A program made the position numbers and the translations under genes. A stretch of 64,000 nt of DNA from Rhizobium viscosum. GTDB lineage: Bacteria > Pseudomonadota > Alphaproteobacteria > Rhizobiales > Rhizobiaceae. Shown in pieces: positions 36,369 to 45,017 of the stretch. Position 1 is the stretch's first letter. Each line of letters starts with the position of its first letter. The notes beneath the pieces are model-generated. The model was given only the letters and a program-made list of their open reading frames with translations, searched no databases and was not told the origin of the DNA. The stretch is taken from NCBI RefSeq assembly GCF_014873945.1, contig NZ_JADBEC010000003.1:124001-188000 (forward strand), given 5' to 3'.

Positions 36369-38792
36369 TTGGCCTTTCCGACACGACCACCCGGTGCCGT
36401 CGAGCCGCCAGGTGCGCCGGGCATCGAGCCCCGATGGACGTCCAGCGACAAGAGTGCCGTTGGTACCGCCGTCAGTTCGGCGAGCTGCGTCTGGTTCACG
36501 GCAAGTCATGGCATCCTCAACGAGATCTACGCGCCACGGCTCGATATGGCCTGCGTGCGCGATTTCGGTTTCATCGTCACGGCTGCGGGCTATTTCTCCG
36601 AGGAGAAGCGCGACGCCGATCACAGCGTACAGGCGATCGAGGACGGCGTCCCGGCCTTCCGCCTCATCAATACCGCCCGCGACGGGCGTTATCGCATCAC
36701 CAAGACGATCTTTTCAGACCCTGAGCGCGAAGTGGTGCTGCAGGACATCCGCTTCGAGGCGCTGATAGGCAATCTCTCAGACTATCGGCTGCATGCGCTT
36801 GTTGCTCCACATCTCGTCAATGGCGGCGCCGACAACAACGGCTGGTATGATGATTTCAAGGGCAGGCAGATGCTGTTTGCCGAGGGGTCAGGGCGGTCGC
36901 TCGCCATTGCCGCTTCGGTGCCCTGGCTTGCGCGGTCAGTGGGCTATGTCGGCTTTTCCGATGGCTGGCAGATGCTGTCGCGCGGCGAGGGGCTGAATGA
37001 GGAATACAGTTGCGCTAAATCCGGCAATGTCGCGCTGTCGGGAACACTGGATATGCGGGCAGGCGAGGGCCAAGCTGACCAAGGAAGGGCGCTGATCGCC
37101 ATCGGCTTCGGCACACAGCCGGAGGAGGCTGCCCTGCGCACGCTGCTCAGCCTGGAACAGGGTGCCGAGCCGGCGCTGAAACATTATCGCAGCGGCTGGC
37201 GGGAGTGGCAGTCCGGCCTGCTGGCGCTGGACGAGCCGCATGATCCCGATAAGCTGAACCGCTATCGCGTCAGCACCGGCGTGCTCGCCACCCATCGCGA
37301 CGATGCCTCCGGCGCCATCATCGCCAGCCTTTCCATCCCCTGGGGCTTCAGCAAAGGCGATGACGACCTTGGCGGTTATCATCTGGTGTGGACGCGCGAT
37401 CTTGTGGAAACGGCAGGCGGTCTGCTTGCAGCTGGGGCCACGGCGGATGCGCGATCCGTGCTCGACTATCTCGCCGTCATCCAGGAGGCGGACGGCCATT
37501 GGGTGCAGAATGCCTGGCTCGACGGCAGGCCCTACTGGTACGGCATCCAGATGGATGAGACGGCCTTTCCCATCCTGCTCTATGACATGCTGCTGCGTGC
37601 GGGCGCGATCGATGCCTCGGAGAGGGGACGTTATCTGCCCATGGTCGAGGCGGCTGCGGGCTATATCGTCAGAAACGGCCCCGCCACCCAGGAGGATCGC
37701 TGGGAGGAGGATGCCGGCTACTCGCCGTTTACGCTTGCCGTCGAGATCGCCGGGCTGCTTGCGGCGGCCGATGCTGTGGAAGCGGCGGGGCGGCTGGATG
37801 CGGCGCACTATCTGCGCGAGGTCGCCGACGGCTGGAACGAGCGGATCGAGGAGTGGACCTATGCGACCGATACCGAACTGTCGCGCCGTCTCGGCGTCGA
37901 AGGTTATTATGTGCGCATCGCCTCGGCGACCGACGGCAGCCTGTCACTGCGGCGTGACTTCATTCCGATCCGTAATCGGGACGATCTCGGAGAGGTGCTT
38001 GAAGCGGATCTGCTGATCAGCCCGGATGCGCTGGCGCTGGTGCGCTTTGGCCTCCGGGCCGCCGACGATCCGCGCATGCTCGGCACAATCGCGGCAATCG
38101 ATGCAGAGCTGCGCCGCGACCTTCCGGCCGGTCCCTACTGGTACCGCTACAATGACGACGGCTACGGCGAGCGGGTCGGCGGCGCGCCCTTTGCCGGCAG
38201 TGGTGTCGGCAGGCTCTGGCCGCTGCTGACCGGTGAGCGTGCCCATTATGAACTTGCAGCCGGGCGAGTGGAGGAAGCACGGCGAATGCTTGCTGCGCTG
38301 GAAGCCTCGGCGAGCGAAGGCGGGCTCTTGCCCGAGCAGATCTGGGACAGCGAGGACGTGCCGGAGCGTGAGCTTTTCCTCGGGCGCCCCTCGGGTAGCG
38401 CCATGCCGCTCGTTTGGGCGCATGCCGAGCATATCAAGCTGCTGCGCTCGCTTCGGGACGGCGTTATCTTCGACATGCCGCCCCAGACCTTTGCCCGCTA
38501 TGTCGCGGCAAAGCCGGCGCCGGCACCATTCTCCTGGCGGCTGACAGCCCGACGCGACCAGATGCCGGCGGGCCGGCGGCTCCGCATCGAACTGCCCGAG
38601 CCCGCTATGGTGCGCTGGTCTACCGACGGCTGGACACGCGCCGCCGACAGCCCATGCCGCGACACTGGCTTCGGCACCCATGTCTTCGACCTGCCGACGC
38701 AGGCACTCGGCCCCGGCATGATCGACTTCACGATCTTCTGGAAGGATGCGCAGCGCTGGGAGGGCGCGGATTTTCGGATCGAGGTGGTTTGA
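36369..38792 (+). CDS. glucan 1,4-alpha-glucosidase (GH15 glucoamylase)
   Basis: 807 aa. TTG start, supported by GGAGGA 7 bases before it and no near ATG. N-terminal glucoamylase beta-sandwich domain (to about 290), then an (alpha/alpha)6 barrel: LVWTRDLVETAGGLLA, catalytic acid in QEDRWEEDAGYSP (Glu446/447 region) and base in GLLPEQIWDSEDVP (Glu656), plus VWAHAEHIKLLRSL. No secretion signal, so it probably acts on intracellular glucan (glycogen-type) in the cytoplasm. Partnered with the divergent ROK kinase. Confidence 0.92.
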   Translation: MAFPTRPPGAVEPPGAPGIEPRWTSSDKSAVGTAVSSASCVWFTASHGILNEIYAPRLDMACVRDFGFIVTAAGYFSEEKRDADHSVQAIEDGVPAFRLINTARDGRYRITKTIFSDPEREVVLQDIRFEALIGNLSDYRLHALVAPHLVNGGADNNGWYDDFKGRQMLFAEGSGRSLAIAASVPWLARSVGYVGFSDGWQMLSRGEGLNEEYSCAKSGNVALSGTLDMRAGEGQADQGRALIAIGFGTQPEEAALRTLLSLEQGAEPALKHYRSGWREWQSGLLALDEPHDPDKLNRYRVSTGVLATHRDDASGAIIASLSIPWGFSKGDDDLGGYHLVWTRDLVETAGGLLAAGATADARSVLDYLAVIQEADGHWVQNAWLDGRPYWYGIQMDETAFPILLYDMLLRAGAIDASERGRYLPMVEAAAGYIVRNGPATQEDRWEEDAGYSPFTLAVEIAGLLAAADAVEAAGRLDAAHYLREVADGWNERIEEWTYATDTELSRRLGVEGYYVRIASATDGSLSLRRDFIPIRNRDDLGEVLEADLLISPDALALVRFGLRAADDPRMLGTIAAIDAELRRDLPAGPYWYRYNDDGYGERVGGAPFAGSGVGRLWPLLTGERAHYELAAGRVEEARRMLAALEASASEGGLLPEQIWDSEDVPERELFLGRPSGSAMPLVWAHAEHIKLLRSLRDGVIFDMPPQTFARYVAAKPAPAPFSWRLTARRDQMPAGRRLRIELPEPAMVRWSTDGWTRAADSPCRDTGFGTHVFDLPTQALGPGMIDFTIFWKDAQRWEGADFRIEVV

Positions 38793-38918
38793 GGAAGTGT
38801 CCGTCGCCTGCATAGCCCTGTCGCGGTCGCTGATGGCGGCCCGCCGGCCAGTTTGCGCGTGGCCTCAGGCATGCTATCGGCTGTGTCCGAAGGTGCTGCC
38901 ACCTCCAGGGAGTTCGAA

Positions 38919-39572
38919 ATGTTCGTTTCAAGCACGCTGATCCCGTTTTTCCTGGCGCTTCTTGCCCTGCAGCTCTCGCCGGGTCCGGACATGCTGCTGG
39001 TTATCGGGCGCGGCATAGGACAGGGCCGGCGTGTGGCATTTCTGACAGCCGTCGGCGGAACGCTCGCCGCAGGGCTGATCCAGCTTCCGCTTTTGGCGCT
39101 TGGGGTCGCATCGATCATCCAGAGTTCGCCTCTCGCCTTTGCGATTCTTCGCTGGGTTGGTGCGGCCTATCTCATCTGGCTTGGGTTGAAGCTTCTGCTG
39201 AAAACGCGTGGAACGCTTGATCCGACTGTCGAACGCAATCCTGTCTCCGGCTGGACGGCGCTCCGCGAAGGCATGGTCAGCAATCTTACGAACCCGAAGG
39301 TGCTGGTTTTCATGCTGGCTTTTCTTCCGCAGTTCGTTGATCCGCACAATGGCTGGCCAGTCGCCGCCCAGCTTCTGATCCTTGGAGGGATGCAGAAACT
39401 CTCCGGTTTTGTCGTGCTTGCGCTTGTGGCTCTCGGCGCCGGCGGTCTCGGCAACTGGCTTTCCCGCCGCCCGCATCTGCTCGTCTGGCAAAAGCGCTTT
39501 ACCGGGATCGTGATGCTTGGGCTCGGCCTCCGCCTGGCACTGACGGGCGACGCGCGGCCAGTCAGCGCGTGA
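38919..39572 (+). CDS. LysE/RhtB-family exporter
   Basis: 217 aa from the ATG at 38919 (AGGGAG upstream). LysE signature LQLSPGPDMLLVIGRGIGQG and SNLTNPKVLVFMLAFLPQFV; six helices. Amino-acid or homoserine-type efflux; substrate unknown. Downstream of the glucoamylase by 126 bases. Confidence 0.9.
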   Translation: MFVSSTLIPFFLALLALQLSPGPDMLLVIGRGIGQGRRVAFLTAVGGTLAAGLIQLPLLALGVASIIQSSPLAFAILRWVGAAYLIWLGLKLLLKTRGTLDPTVERNPVSGWTALREGMVSNLTNPKVLVFMLAFLPQFVDPHNGWPVAAQLLILGGMQKLSGFVVLALVALGAGGLGNWLSRRPHLLVWQKRFTGIVMLGLGLRLALTGDARPVSA

Positions 39573-39665
39573 CGCCGGAACATAAGCGGCAGGGCCTACC
39601 CATTGGGAGAACACCAGCCAAACCATGTCCTGGATATGCTCTACGCCGGAAAGTCCATCCTGATA

Positions 39666-40736
39666 TCAGGACTTGTAGATCAGCCAGCTCTTGGTGAATT
39701 CCTTCTGCATGCCGTCTTCATAGACGACGGTGCAGTTGCGGCCGGCGTTTTTGGCGCTGTAAAGCGCGATATCGCTCTTGGAGTAGAGCTCGCCGGCATC
39801 GTCGGCGTTCGAGGCCATGCAGATGCCGATGGAGACCGTGACCGGGCCGTAATTGACGCGGGTGCGGGAATTCTTGAAGGGGGTGGATTCCAGCGTCCGG
39901 CGAATGCGCTCGGCGATCGCCGTCACTTCGTCCAGTGTGTTGCCGTCGATGATGAGCGCGAATTCCTCGCCGCCGGTGCGGGCGACGAAGACGTCCCGGC
40001 GGACATTGGTGCGGATGACGGAGGCGACCGTCGCCAGAACCTTGTCGCCGACCGGATGGCCGTAGGTGTCGTTGATCTTCTTGAAATTGTCGATGTCGGC
40101 GAGGAGCAGGGCGGTTACCGGGCGCAACGTCGGATTGTTGAAGACGGCGGCCAGCCGGTCGTCGAAGGCGCGGCGGTTGGAAAGGCGCGTCAGCGAGTCG
40201 GTATTGGCGATACGCTTGTATTCGTCGAGTTCCTTGCGGACCTGATCCATCTCCTGCGAGCGCTGAACCATGTCTTCGACGGTCTTTTCGCCATGGGTGA
40301 TCGTATCGCCGGTTGCCTGGGTGAGCAGATCGATGGCGTTTTCGATCAGGTCGGCACTCGTCGTGCTCTTGGAGCTGATGCGCTTGCAGGTCTCGTTGAG
40401 CAGCCGGTTATAGCTTTCGAGCGAGGTCTGCTCCTGGCGCAGCACGCGCAGCAGGCCTTCCAGCTCGCCGGCGATGCGGCTGTGGGCGTCGTCGAAGATC
40501 TTGGCCGGTGCCGTGTGGGAGCAATGCTGCGTGCCGAGCGCATCGAGCTCCGCCTGCGTCGCCTGACTGCCGAGAGCAGCAAGGTCGCGGGTGAGTGCGG
40601 GGTTGGAACCGATATAGGCTTCGTAGAAGAGTTCATAGTTGCGGGGAATTGGTGCAACGCCCATGGAGCGCATGGCATAGGTGATCTGACCCGCCACATC
40701 GGGAACCTGCACCTTGGGCGCAACAGCCGTGTTCAT
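39666..40736 (-). CDS. GGDEF diguanylate cyclase
   Basis: 356 aa. Residues 1-165 are helical (coiled-coil-like) without a named sensor; GGDEF domain follows: TDSLTRLSNRRAFDDRL, LLLADIDNFKKINDTYGHPV, RTGGEEFALI (GGEEF at 255-259). Active-site residues for GTP-to-c-di-GMP synthesis are intact. The inhibitory RxxD site is absent: the position 5 residues before the GGEEF reads RRDV. No membrane segment, so cytoplasmic. Confidence 0.92.
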   Translation of the reverse strand: MNTAVAPKVQVPDVAGQITYAMRSMGVAPIPRNYELFYEAYIGSNPALTRDLAALGSQATQAELDALGTQHCSHTAPAKIFDDAHSRIAGELEGLLRVLRQEQTSLESYNRLLNETCKRISSKSTTSADLIENAIDLLTQATGDTITHGEKTVEDMVQRSQEMDQVRKELDEYKRIANTDSLTRLSNRRAFDDRLAAVFNNPTLRPVTALLLADIDNFKKINDTYGHPVGDKVLATVASVIRTNVRRDVFVARTGGEEFALIIDGNTLDEVTAIAERIRRTLESTPFKNSRTRVNYGPVTVSIGICMASNADDAGELYSKSDIALYSAKNAGRNCTVVYEDGMQKEFTKSWLIYKS

Positions 40737-41090
40737 TCCGGCAACTCCTCATCCAATTCTTAAGCAATCTTCTATTTGTTATCTTAGATTTCTTGGGAAA
40801 TGATTAAAGCGATATATACCAAAGATTACATACGATAAGTTTGATGGGCATCAATACTACGATCAGCCCTATGATTTTTCTCAAATATTTGTAAGTTCGA
40901 CTGTAATGGAGACACCTCTTATGCGCGAGGTGCTCCAAAAAAGTTCAATTGTTTTCTCTTTTCAGGGATTGTTTTCGTTTTGTTGACGGTCGGTATCTTT
41001 TGTCTGGTCCACTGGCGAGCAGGGCAAGGTGACAGATTCTGTCTCAAAAGAGGGCCGGATCGCGGTCCTCTGCCGAAGGCATGAAGGATC
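40737..41090. other. 354-base AT-rich gap upstream of the GGDEF gene
   Basis: AT-rich relative to the surroundings and carries the promoter of the GGDEF gene. An imperfect hairpin (GGAG-CACCTC / GAGGTG-CTCC, 40908-40936) is followed by six A on the right, the wrong side for termination of the leftward gene. I see no gene. Confidence 0.5.
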
Positions 41091-41327
41091 ATGGGATCGC
41101 CTCGCCACACGTCACCCGTCATTCTCGCATTCGCCATCCTTGCCGGCTGTGCTTTTCTTTTACAGCAGACCGGCTTCTTCAACGGCATCTTCAGCACGGA
41201 TATCCTCGCCAGCGTGAAGGCGGAGGATATTCTCAGCGCGTCCGATATCGCCGCCATGGAAAGACCAGCAGTCCTGCCCATGGCGGCGACCAATATCGAT
41301 CCGGCCGAGACGGCTTCGGTGCGATAG
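41091..41327 (+). CDS. small membrane-anchored or secreted protein
   Basis: 78 aa; GAAGGAT precedes the ATG. One hydrophobic N-terminal segment (PVILAFAILAGCAFLLQQTG) then a polar tail with SVKAEDILSASDIAAMERPA. The AGC could be a weak lipobox but the position is unusual. No family recognised; its end is 16 bases from the convergent fumarase end. Confidence 0.5.
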   Translation: MGSPRHTSPVILAFAILAGCAFLLQQTGFFNGIFSTDILASVKAEDILSASDIAAMERPAVLPMAATNIDPAETASVR

Positions 41328-41343
41328 CCGGCAGCCTCAGGTC

Positions 41344-42951
41344 TCAACCGAGGTTCAGCTCCTGGAAGAAGTCGTTGCCCTTGTCGTCGATGACGATGAA
41401 GGCCGGGAAGTCCTCAACCTCGATCTTCCAGACGGCCTCCATGCCGAGTTCGGGATATTCCAGCACCTCGACCTTGCGGATGCAGTCCTGCGCCAGCCGG
41501 GCGGCCGGACCGCCAATGGAGCCGAGATAGAAGCCCTGGTGCTTCTTGCAAGCCTCGCGCACGGCGCGCGAGCGGTTGCCCTTGGCGAGCATCACCATGG
41601 AGCCGCCGAAGGACTGGAACTGGTCGACATAGGAATCCATGCGGCCGGCGGTCGTCGGGCCGAAGGAGCCGGAAGCATAACCGGAGGGCGTCTTGGCCGG
41701 GCCGGCATAATAGACCGGGTGGTTCTTCATATAGTCGGGCATGCCCTCGCCCTTTTCCAGCCGCTCGCGGATCTTGGCATGGGCGAGATCGCGGGCGACG
41801 ATGATCGTGCCTGATAGCGACAGGCGCGTCTTGACCGGGTGCTTGGAAAGCTCGGCGAGAATATCGGCCATCGGCTGATTGAGATCGACACGGACCATGG
41901 ATTCGGAGAGCTTCGCCTCGTCGATCTCGGGCATGTATTTCGACGGATCGGTTTCCAGCTGCTCGATGAAGATGCCGTCGCGGGTGATCTTGCCCTTGGC
42001 CTGGCGGTCGGCGGAACAGGAGACGCCGAGCCCGATCGGCAGCGAGGCGCCGTGGCGGGGCAGGCGGATGACGCGCACGTCATGACAGAAATACTTGCCG
42101 CCGAACTGGGCGCCGACGCCGAGGCTCTGCGTCAGCTTGTGGATCTCCTTTTCCATCTCGATGTCGCGGAAAGCGTGTCCGTTTTCGGAACCTTCGGTCG
42201 GCAGCTCATCGAGGTAGCGGGTGGAGGCGAGCTTGACGGTCTTCAGGTTCATCTCGGCCGAGGTGCCGCCGATGACAATTGCCAGATGGTAGGGGGGACA
42301 GGCTGCCGTACCGAGCGTCAGGATCTTCTCCTTGAGGAAGTCGAGCATCCGGTCATGCGACAGAAGCGAGGGCGTGCCCTGGAAAAGGAAGGTCTTGTTG
42401 GCCGAGCCGCCGCCCTTCGCGACGAAGAGGAAGTCGTAGCTATCGGTGCCTTCCTCATAGATATCGATCTGGGCCGGCAGATTGTTCTTGGTATTCTTTT
42501 CCTCGAACATCTTGATAGGGGCGAGCTGCGAATAGCGCAGGTTCTTCTTTTCATAAGCGTCGAGCACGCCCTTCGAGAGCGCTGCGGTATCGCCGCCTTC
42601 GGTCCAGACTCGGCGGCCCTTCTTGCCCATGATGATCGCCGTGCCGGTATCCTGGCACATGGGCAGCACGCCGCCGGCGGCGATATTGGCGTTCTTCAGG
42701 AGGTCATAGGCGACGAAGCGGTCATTGTCGGTCGCTTCGGGATCGTCGAGGATCGCGGCGAGCTGCTTCAGATGGCCGGGGCGCAGGAGGTGATTGATGT
42801 CGGCAAAGGCCGTTTCGGCGAGCAGACGGATACCTTCCGGATCGACCGAGAGGATCTCCTGGCCCTTGAACGTATCGACAGAGACATAGTCGCTGCTGAT
42901 CTTGCGATAGGGGGTGTTGTCGGCGCCGAGGGGGAAGAGATCGTCAGCCAT
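41344..42951 (-). CDS. fumA: class I fumarate hydratase (Fe-S fumarase)
   Basis: 535 aa. Class I iron-sulfur fumarase in one chain: VLPMCQDTGTAIIMGKKGRR (first Cys ligand), AKGGGSANKTFLFQGTPSLL, LTLGTAACPPYHLAIVIGG (second Cys), GLGVSCSADRQAKGKI (third), and the beta domain with SFGPTTAGRMDSYV. Converts fumarate to malate in the TCA cycle; oxygen-sensitive [4Fe-4S]. A class II fumarase is just upstream on the same strand. Confidence 0.95.
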   Translation of the reverse strand: MADDLFPLGADNTPYRKISSDYVSVDTFKGQEILSVDPEGIRLLAETAFADINHLLRPGHLKQLAAILDDPEATDNDRFVAYDLLKNANIAAGGVLPMCQDTGTAIIMGKKGRRVWTEGGDTAALSKGVLDAYEKKNLRYSQLAPIKMFEEKNTKNNLPAQIDIYEEGTDSYDFLFVAKGGGSANKTFLFQGTPSLLSHDRMLDFLKEKILTLGTAACPPYHLAIVIGGTSAEMNLKTVKLASTRYLDELPTEGSENGHAFRDIEMEKEIHKLTQSLGVGAQFGGKYFCHDVRVIRLPRHGASLPIGLGVSCSADRQAKGKITRDGIFIEQLETDPSKYMPEIDEAKLSESMVRVDLNQPMADILAELSKHPVKTRLSLSGTIIVARDLAHAKIRERLEKGEGMPDYMKNHPVYYAGPAKTPSGYASGSFGPTTAGRMDSYVDQFQSFGGSMVMLAKGNRSRAVREACKKHQGFYLGSIGGPAARLAQDCIRKVEVLEYPELGMEAVWKIEVEDFPAFIVIDDKGNDFFQELNLG

Positions 42952-43147
42952 CGAAGTGACCTTTCTAGGTGGGATAGTTTGGAACCGGTCTAGATGTGGC
43001 TGGGGGTAAAAGCAATTGCGAAGGAGGCGGGATTGGCGGCAAAAATGACGCGGTCGTCCGCTTCCTCATCAAGTCAGACTGCAAGCAATGTCGTGCTCCA
43101 CGGCCCCTCATCCGCCTGGCAAAGGAGGAAGCTCGCTGCCCTACCAA

Positions 43148-43173
43148 ACAAAAAAAGGCCGGCTAAGCCGGCC
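43148..43173 (-). terminator. rho-independent terminator of fumC
   Basis: On the minus strand GGCCGGC, loop TTA, GCCGGCC (43157-43173) is followed by a run of T (43148-43156). Strong canonical terminator 24 bases after the fumC stop. Confidence 0.9.
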
Positions 43174-43196
43174 CTTTCTCACGTCAATGCACCAGC

Positions 43197-44588
43197 TCAC
43201 TTCGGGCTGATCATCGTCTCCGCGCGCACGATCGCGTCATATTCCTCCGACGTCACCAGCCCACTCGCCAGCGCCTCTTCCTTCAGCGTCGTACCATTCT
43301 TGTGCGCCGTCTTGGCGATCTTGGCGGCGGCGTCGTAGCCGATCTTCGGCGCAAGGGCGGTCACCAGCATCAGCGAGCGTTCGAGGCCGGCCTTGATATT
43401 GTCCTCGCGGGCCTCGATGCCGACGACGCAGTTGTCGGTGAAGGAGACGGCGGCGTCGCCGAGCAGCTGCACCGACTGCAGGAAGTTATAGGCCATCATC
43501 GGATTGTAGACGTTGAGCTCGAAATGGCCCTGGCTGTCGGCGAAGGTGAGAGCCGCGTGGTTGCCGAAGACGTGGATGCAGACCTGGGTCAGGGCCTCGC
43601 ACTGGGTCGGGTTCACCTTGCCGGGCATGATCGAGGAGCCGGGTTCGTTTTCGGGCAGGGCCAGTTCGCCGAGGCCGGCGCGCGGGCCGGAGCCGAGCAG
43701 GCGGATGTCGTTGGCGATCTTGAAGAGGGCGGCCGCTGCCGCATTGATCGCGCCATGGGCGAAGACCATCGAATCATGCGAGGCGAGGGCCTCGAACTTA
43801 TTCGGCGCGGTCACGAAGGGCATGTCCGTGATCACAGCGATCTCTTCGGCAACCTTTTCGGCAAAACCGACCGGTGCATTCAGCCCGGTGCCGACTGCGG
43901 TGCCGCCCTGGGCGAGTTCGCAGAGGCCGGGCAGGGTCATTTCGATACGCTTGATGGCGGAGCCGACCTGCGCTGCGTAACCCGAAAACTCCTGGCCGAG
44001 GGTGAGCGGTGTCGCATCCTGCGTATGCGTGCGCCCGATCTTGATGATGTGGCTGAATTCCGTGACCTTCATGTCGAGCGCGGCATGCAGATGCTTCAGT
44101 GAGGGCAGCAGGTGATGGGCGATCTGTTCGGCGCAGGCGATGTGCATGGCCGTCGGGTAAGTGTCGTTCGACGACTGGCTCATATTGACGTGATCGTTGG
44201 GGTGCACAGGCTTCTTGGAACCCATGACGCCGCCGAGCATTTCTATGGCGCGATTGGAGATCACCTCATTGGCATTCATGTTGGATTGCGTGCCTGAACC
44301 CGTCTGCCAGACGACCAGCGGAAAATGGTCGTTCAGCTTGCCGTCGATCACTTCCTGGGCGGCATCCACGATAGACTTGCCGATGCTGGAATCGAGCTGG
44401 CCGAGCGCCATGTTGGCACGCGCCGCCGCCTGCTTGACGATGCCGAGCGCACGCACGATCGAGAGCGGCTGCTTTTCCCAGCCGATCTTGAAATTACCGA
44501 GAGAACGCTGCGCCTGCGCGCCCCAATATCGGTCGCTGGCGACTTCGATCGGGCCAAATGTATCGGTTTCGGTGCGGGTGGAACTCAT
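43197..44588 (-). CDS. fumC: class II fumarate hydratase
   Basis: 463 aa from the ATG at 44588 (AGGAAGG upstream). Signature GSSIMPGKVNPTQCE, substrate-site segments GSGTQSNMNANEVISNRAIE and SQSSNDTYPTAMHIA, and IGRTHTQDATPLTLGQEFSG. Oxygen-stable homotetramer converting fumarate to L-malate. Ended by a strong terminator, so separate from fumA. Long upstream reading frame adds nothing. Confidence 0.96.
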   Translation of the reverse strand: MSSTRTETDTFGPIEVASDRYWGAQAQRSLGNFKIGWEKQPLSIVRALGIVKQAAARANMALGQLDSSIGKSIVDAAQEVIDGKLNDHFPLVVWQTGSGTQSNMNANEVISNRAIEMLGGVMGSKKPVHPNDHVNMSQSSNDTYPTAMHIACAEQIAHHLLPSLKHLHAALDMKVTEFSHIIKIGRTHTQDATPLTLGQEFSGYAAQVGSAIKRIEMTLPGLCELAQGGTAVGTGLNAPVGFAEKVAEEIAVITDMPFVTAPNKFEALASHDSMVFAHGAINAAAAALFKIANDIRLLGSGPRAGLGELALPENEPGSSIMPGKVNPTQCEALTQVCIHVFGNHAALTFADSQGHFELNVYNPMMAYNFLQSVQLLGDAAVSFTDNCVVGIEAREDNIKAGLERSLMLVTALAPKIGYDAAAKIAKTAHKNGTTLKEEALASGLVTSEEYDAIVRAETMISPK

Positions 44589-45017
44589 GGCTTCGTGCCT
44601 TCCTGTCACATGCTGTTGAGGGCAGTCTTTGGAGATGAGGGACTTATAGGGTGGAACGCTTTCCAAGAAAACCGGACGCCATGCGAAATATTGAAAATGG
44701 ATCTCATGTTTTGCATCGCCATCGCGGGCGCCTTACGGCGTGTTTTTTCGGCCACGCCGGAAAATTAATGCGAGGAGCGACAGAAAGCGCCCTTTCTCGG
44801 ACAAGAAAATTCGGTAAAAAATTAACTAATAATTTCATAATTTTGTGTGAACTACTGCGCGGCGTTCGCGTTTGACCCCGTCACACAAAGTTGAGCCTGA
44901 AAACGCTGGCGGCACAGGCCGATTTCTGATGAAAGAGCCGCGGCTGCCGGGAATTCTGGAAGAATAGATCTGAGCCTTTTTGCTCGACACAGCATGATAC
45001 TGGAACTGGAAAACAAG
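44589..45017. other. 429-base divergent intergenic region (fumC / L,D-transpeptidase)
   Basis: Contains a hairpin CGGCGTG...CACGCCG (44736-44759, loop TTTTTTCGGC) and a very AT-rich stretch near 44815-44850 that could hold promoter elements for the transpeptidase. A short frame at 44651-44875 is not protein-like. No RNA gene recognised. Confidence 0.4.

Noticed and set aside
40908..40942. Hairpin plus A-run as a terminator for the GGDEF gene
   Set aside because: It lies upstream of that gene and the A-run is on the wrong side for either strand's nearby gene.
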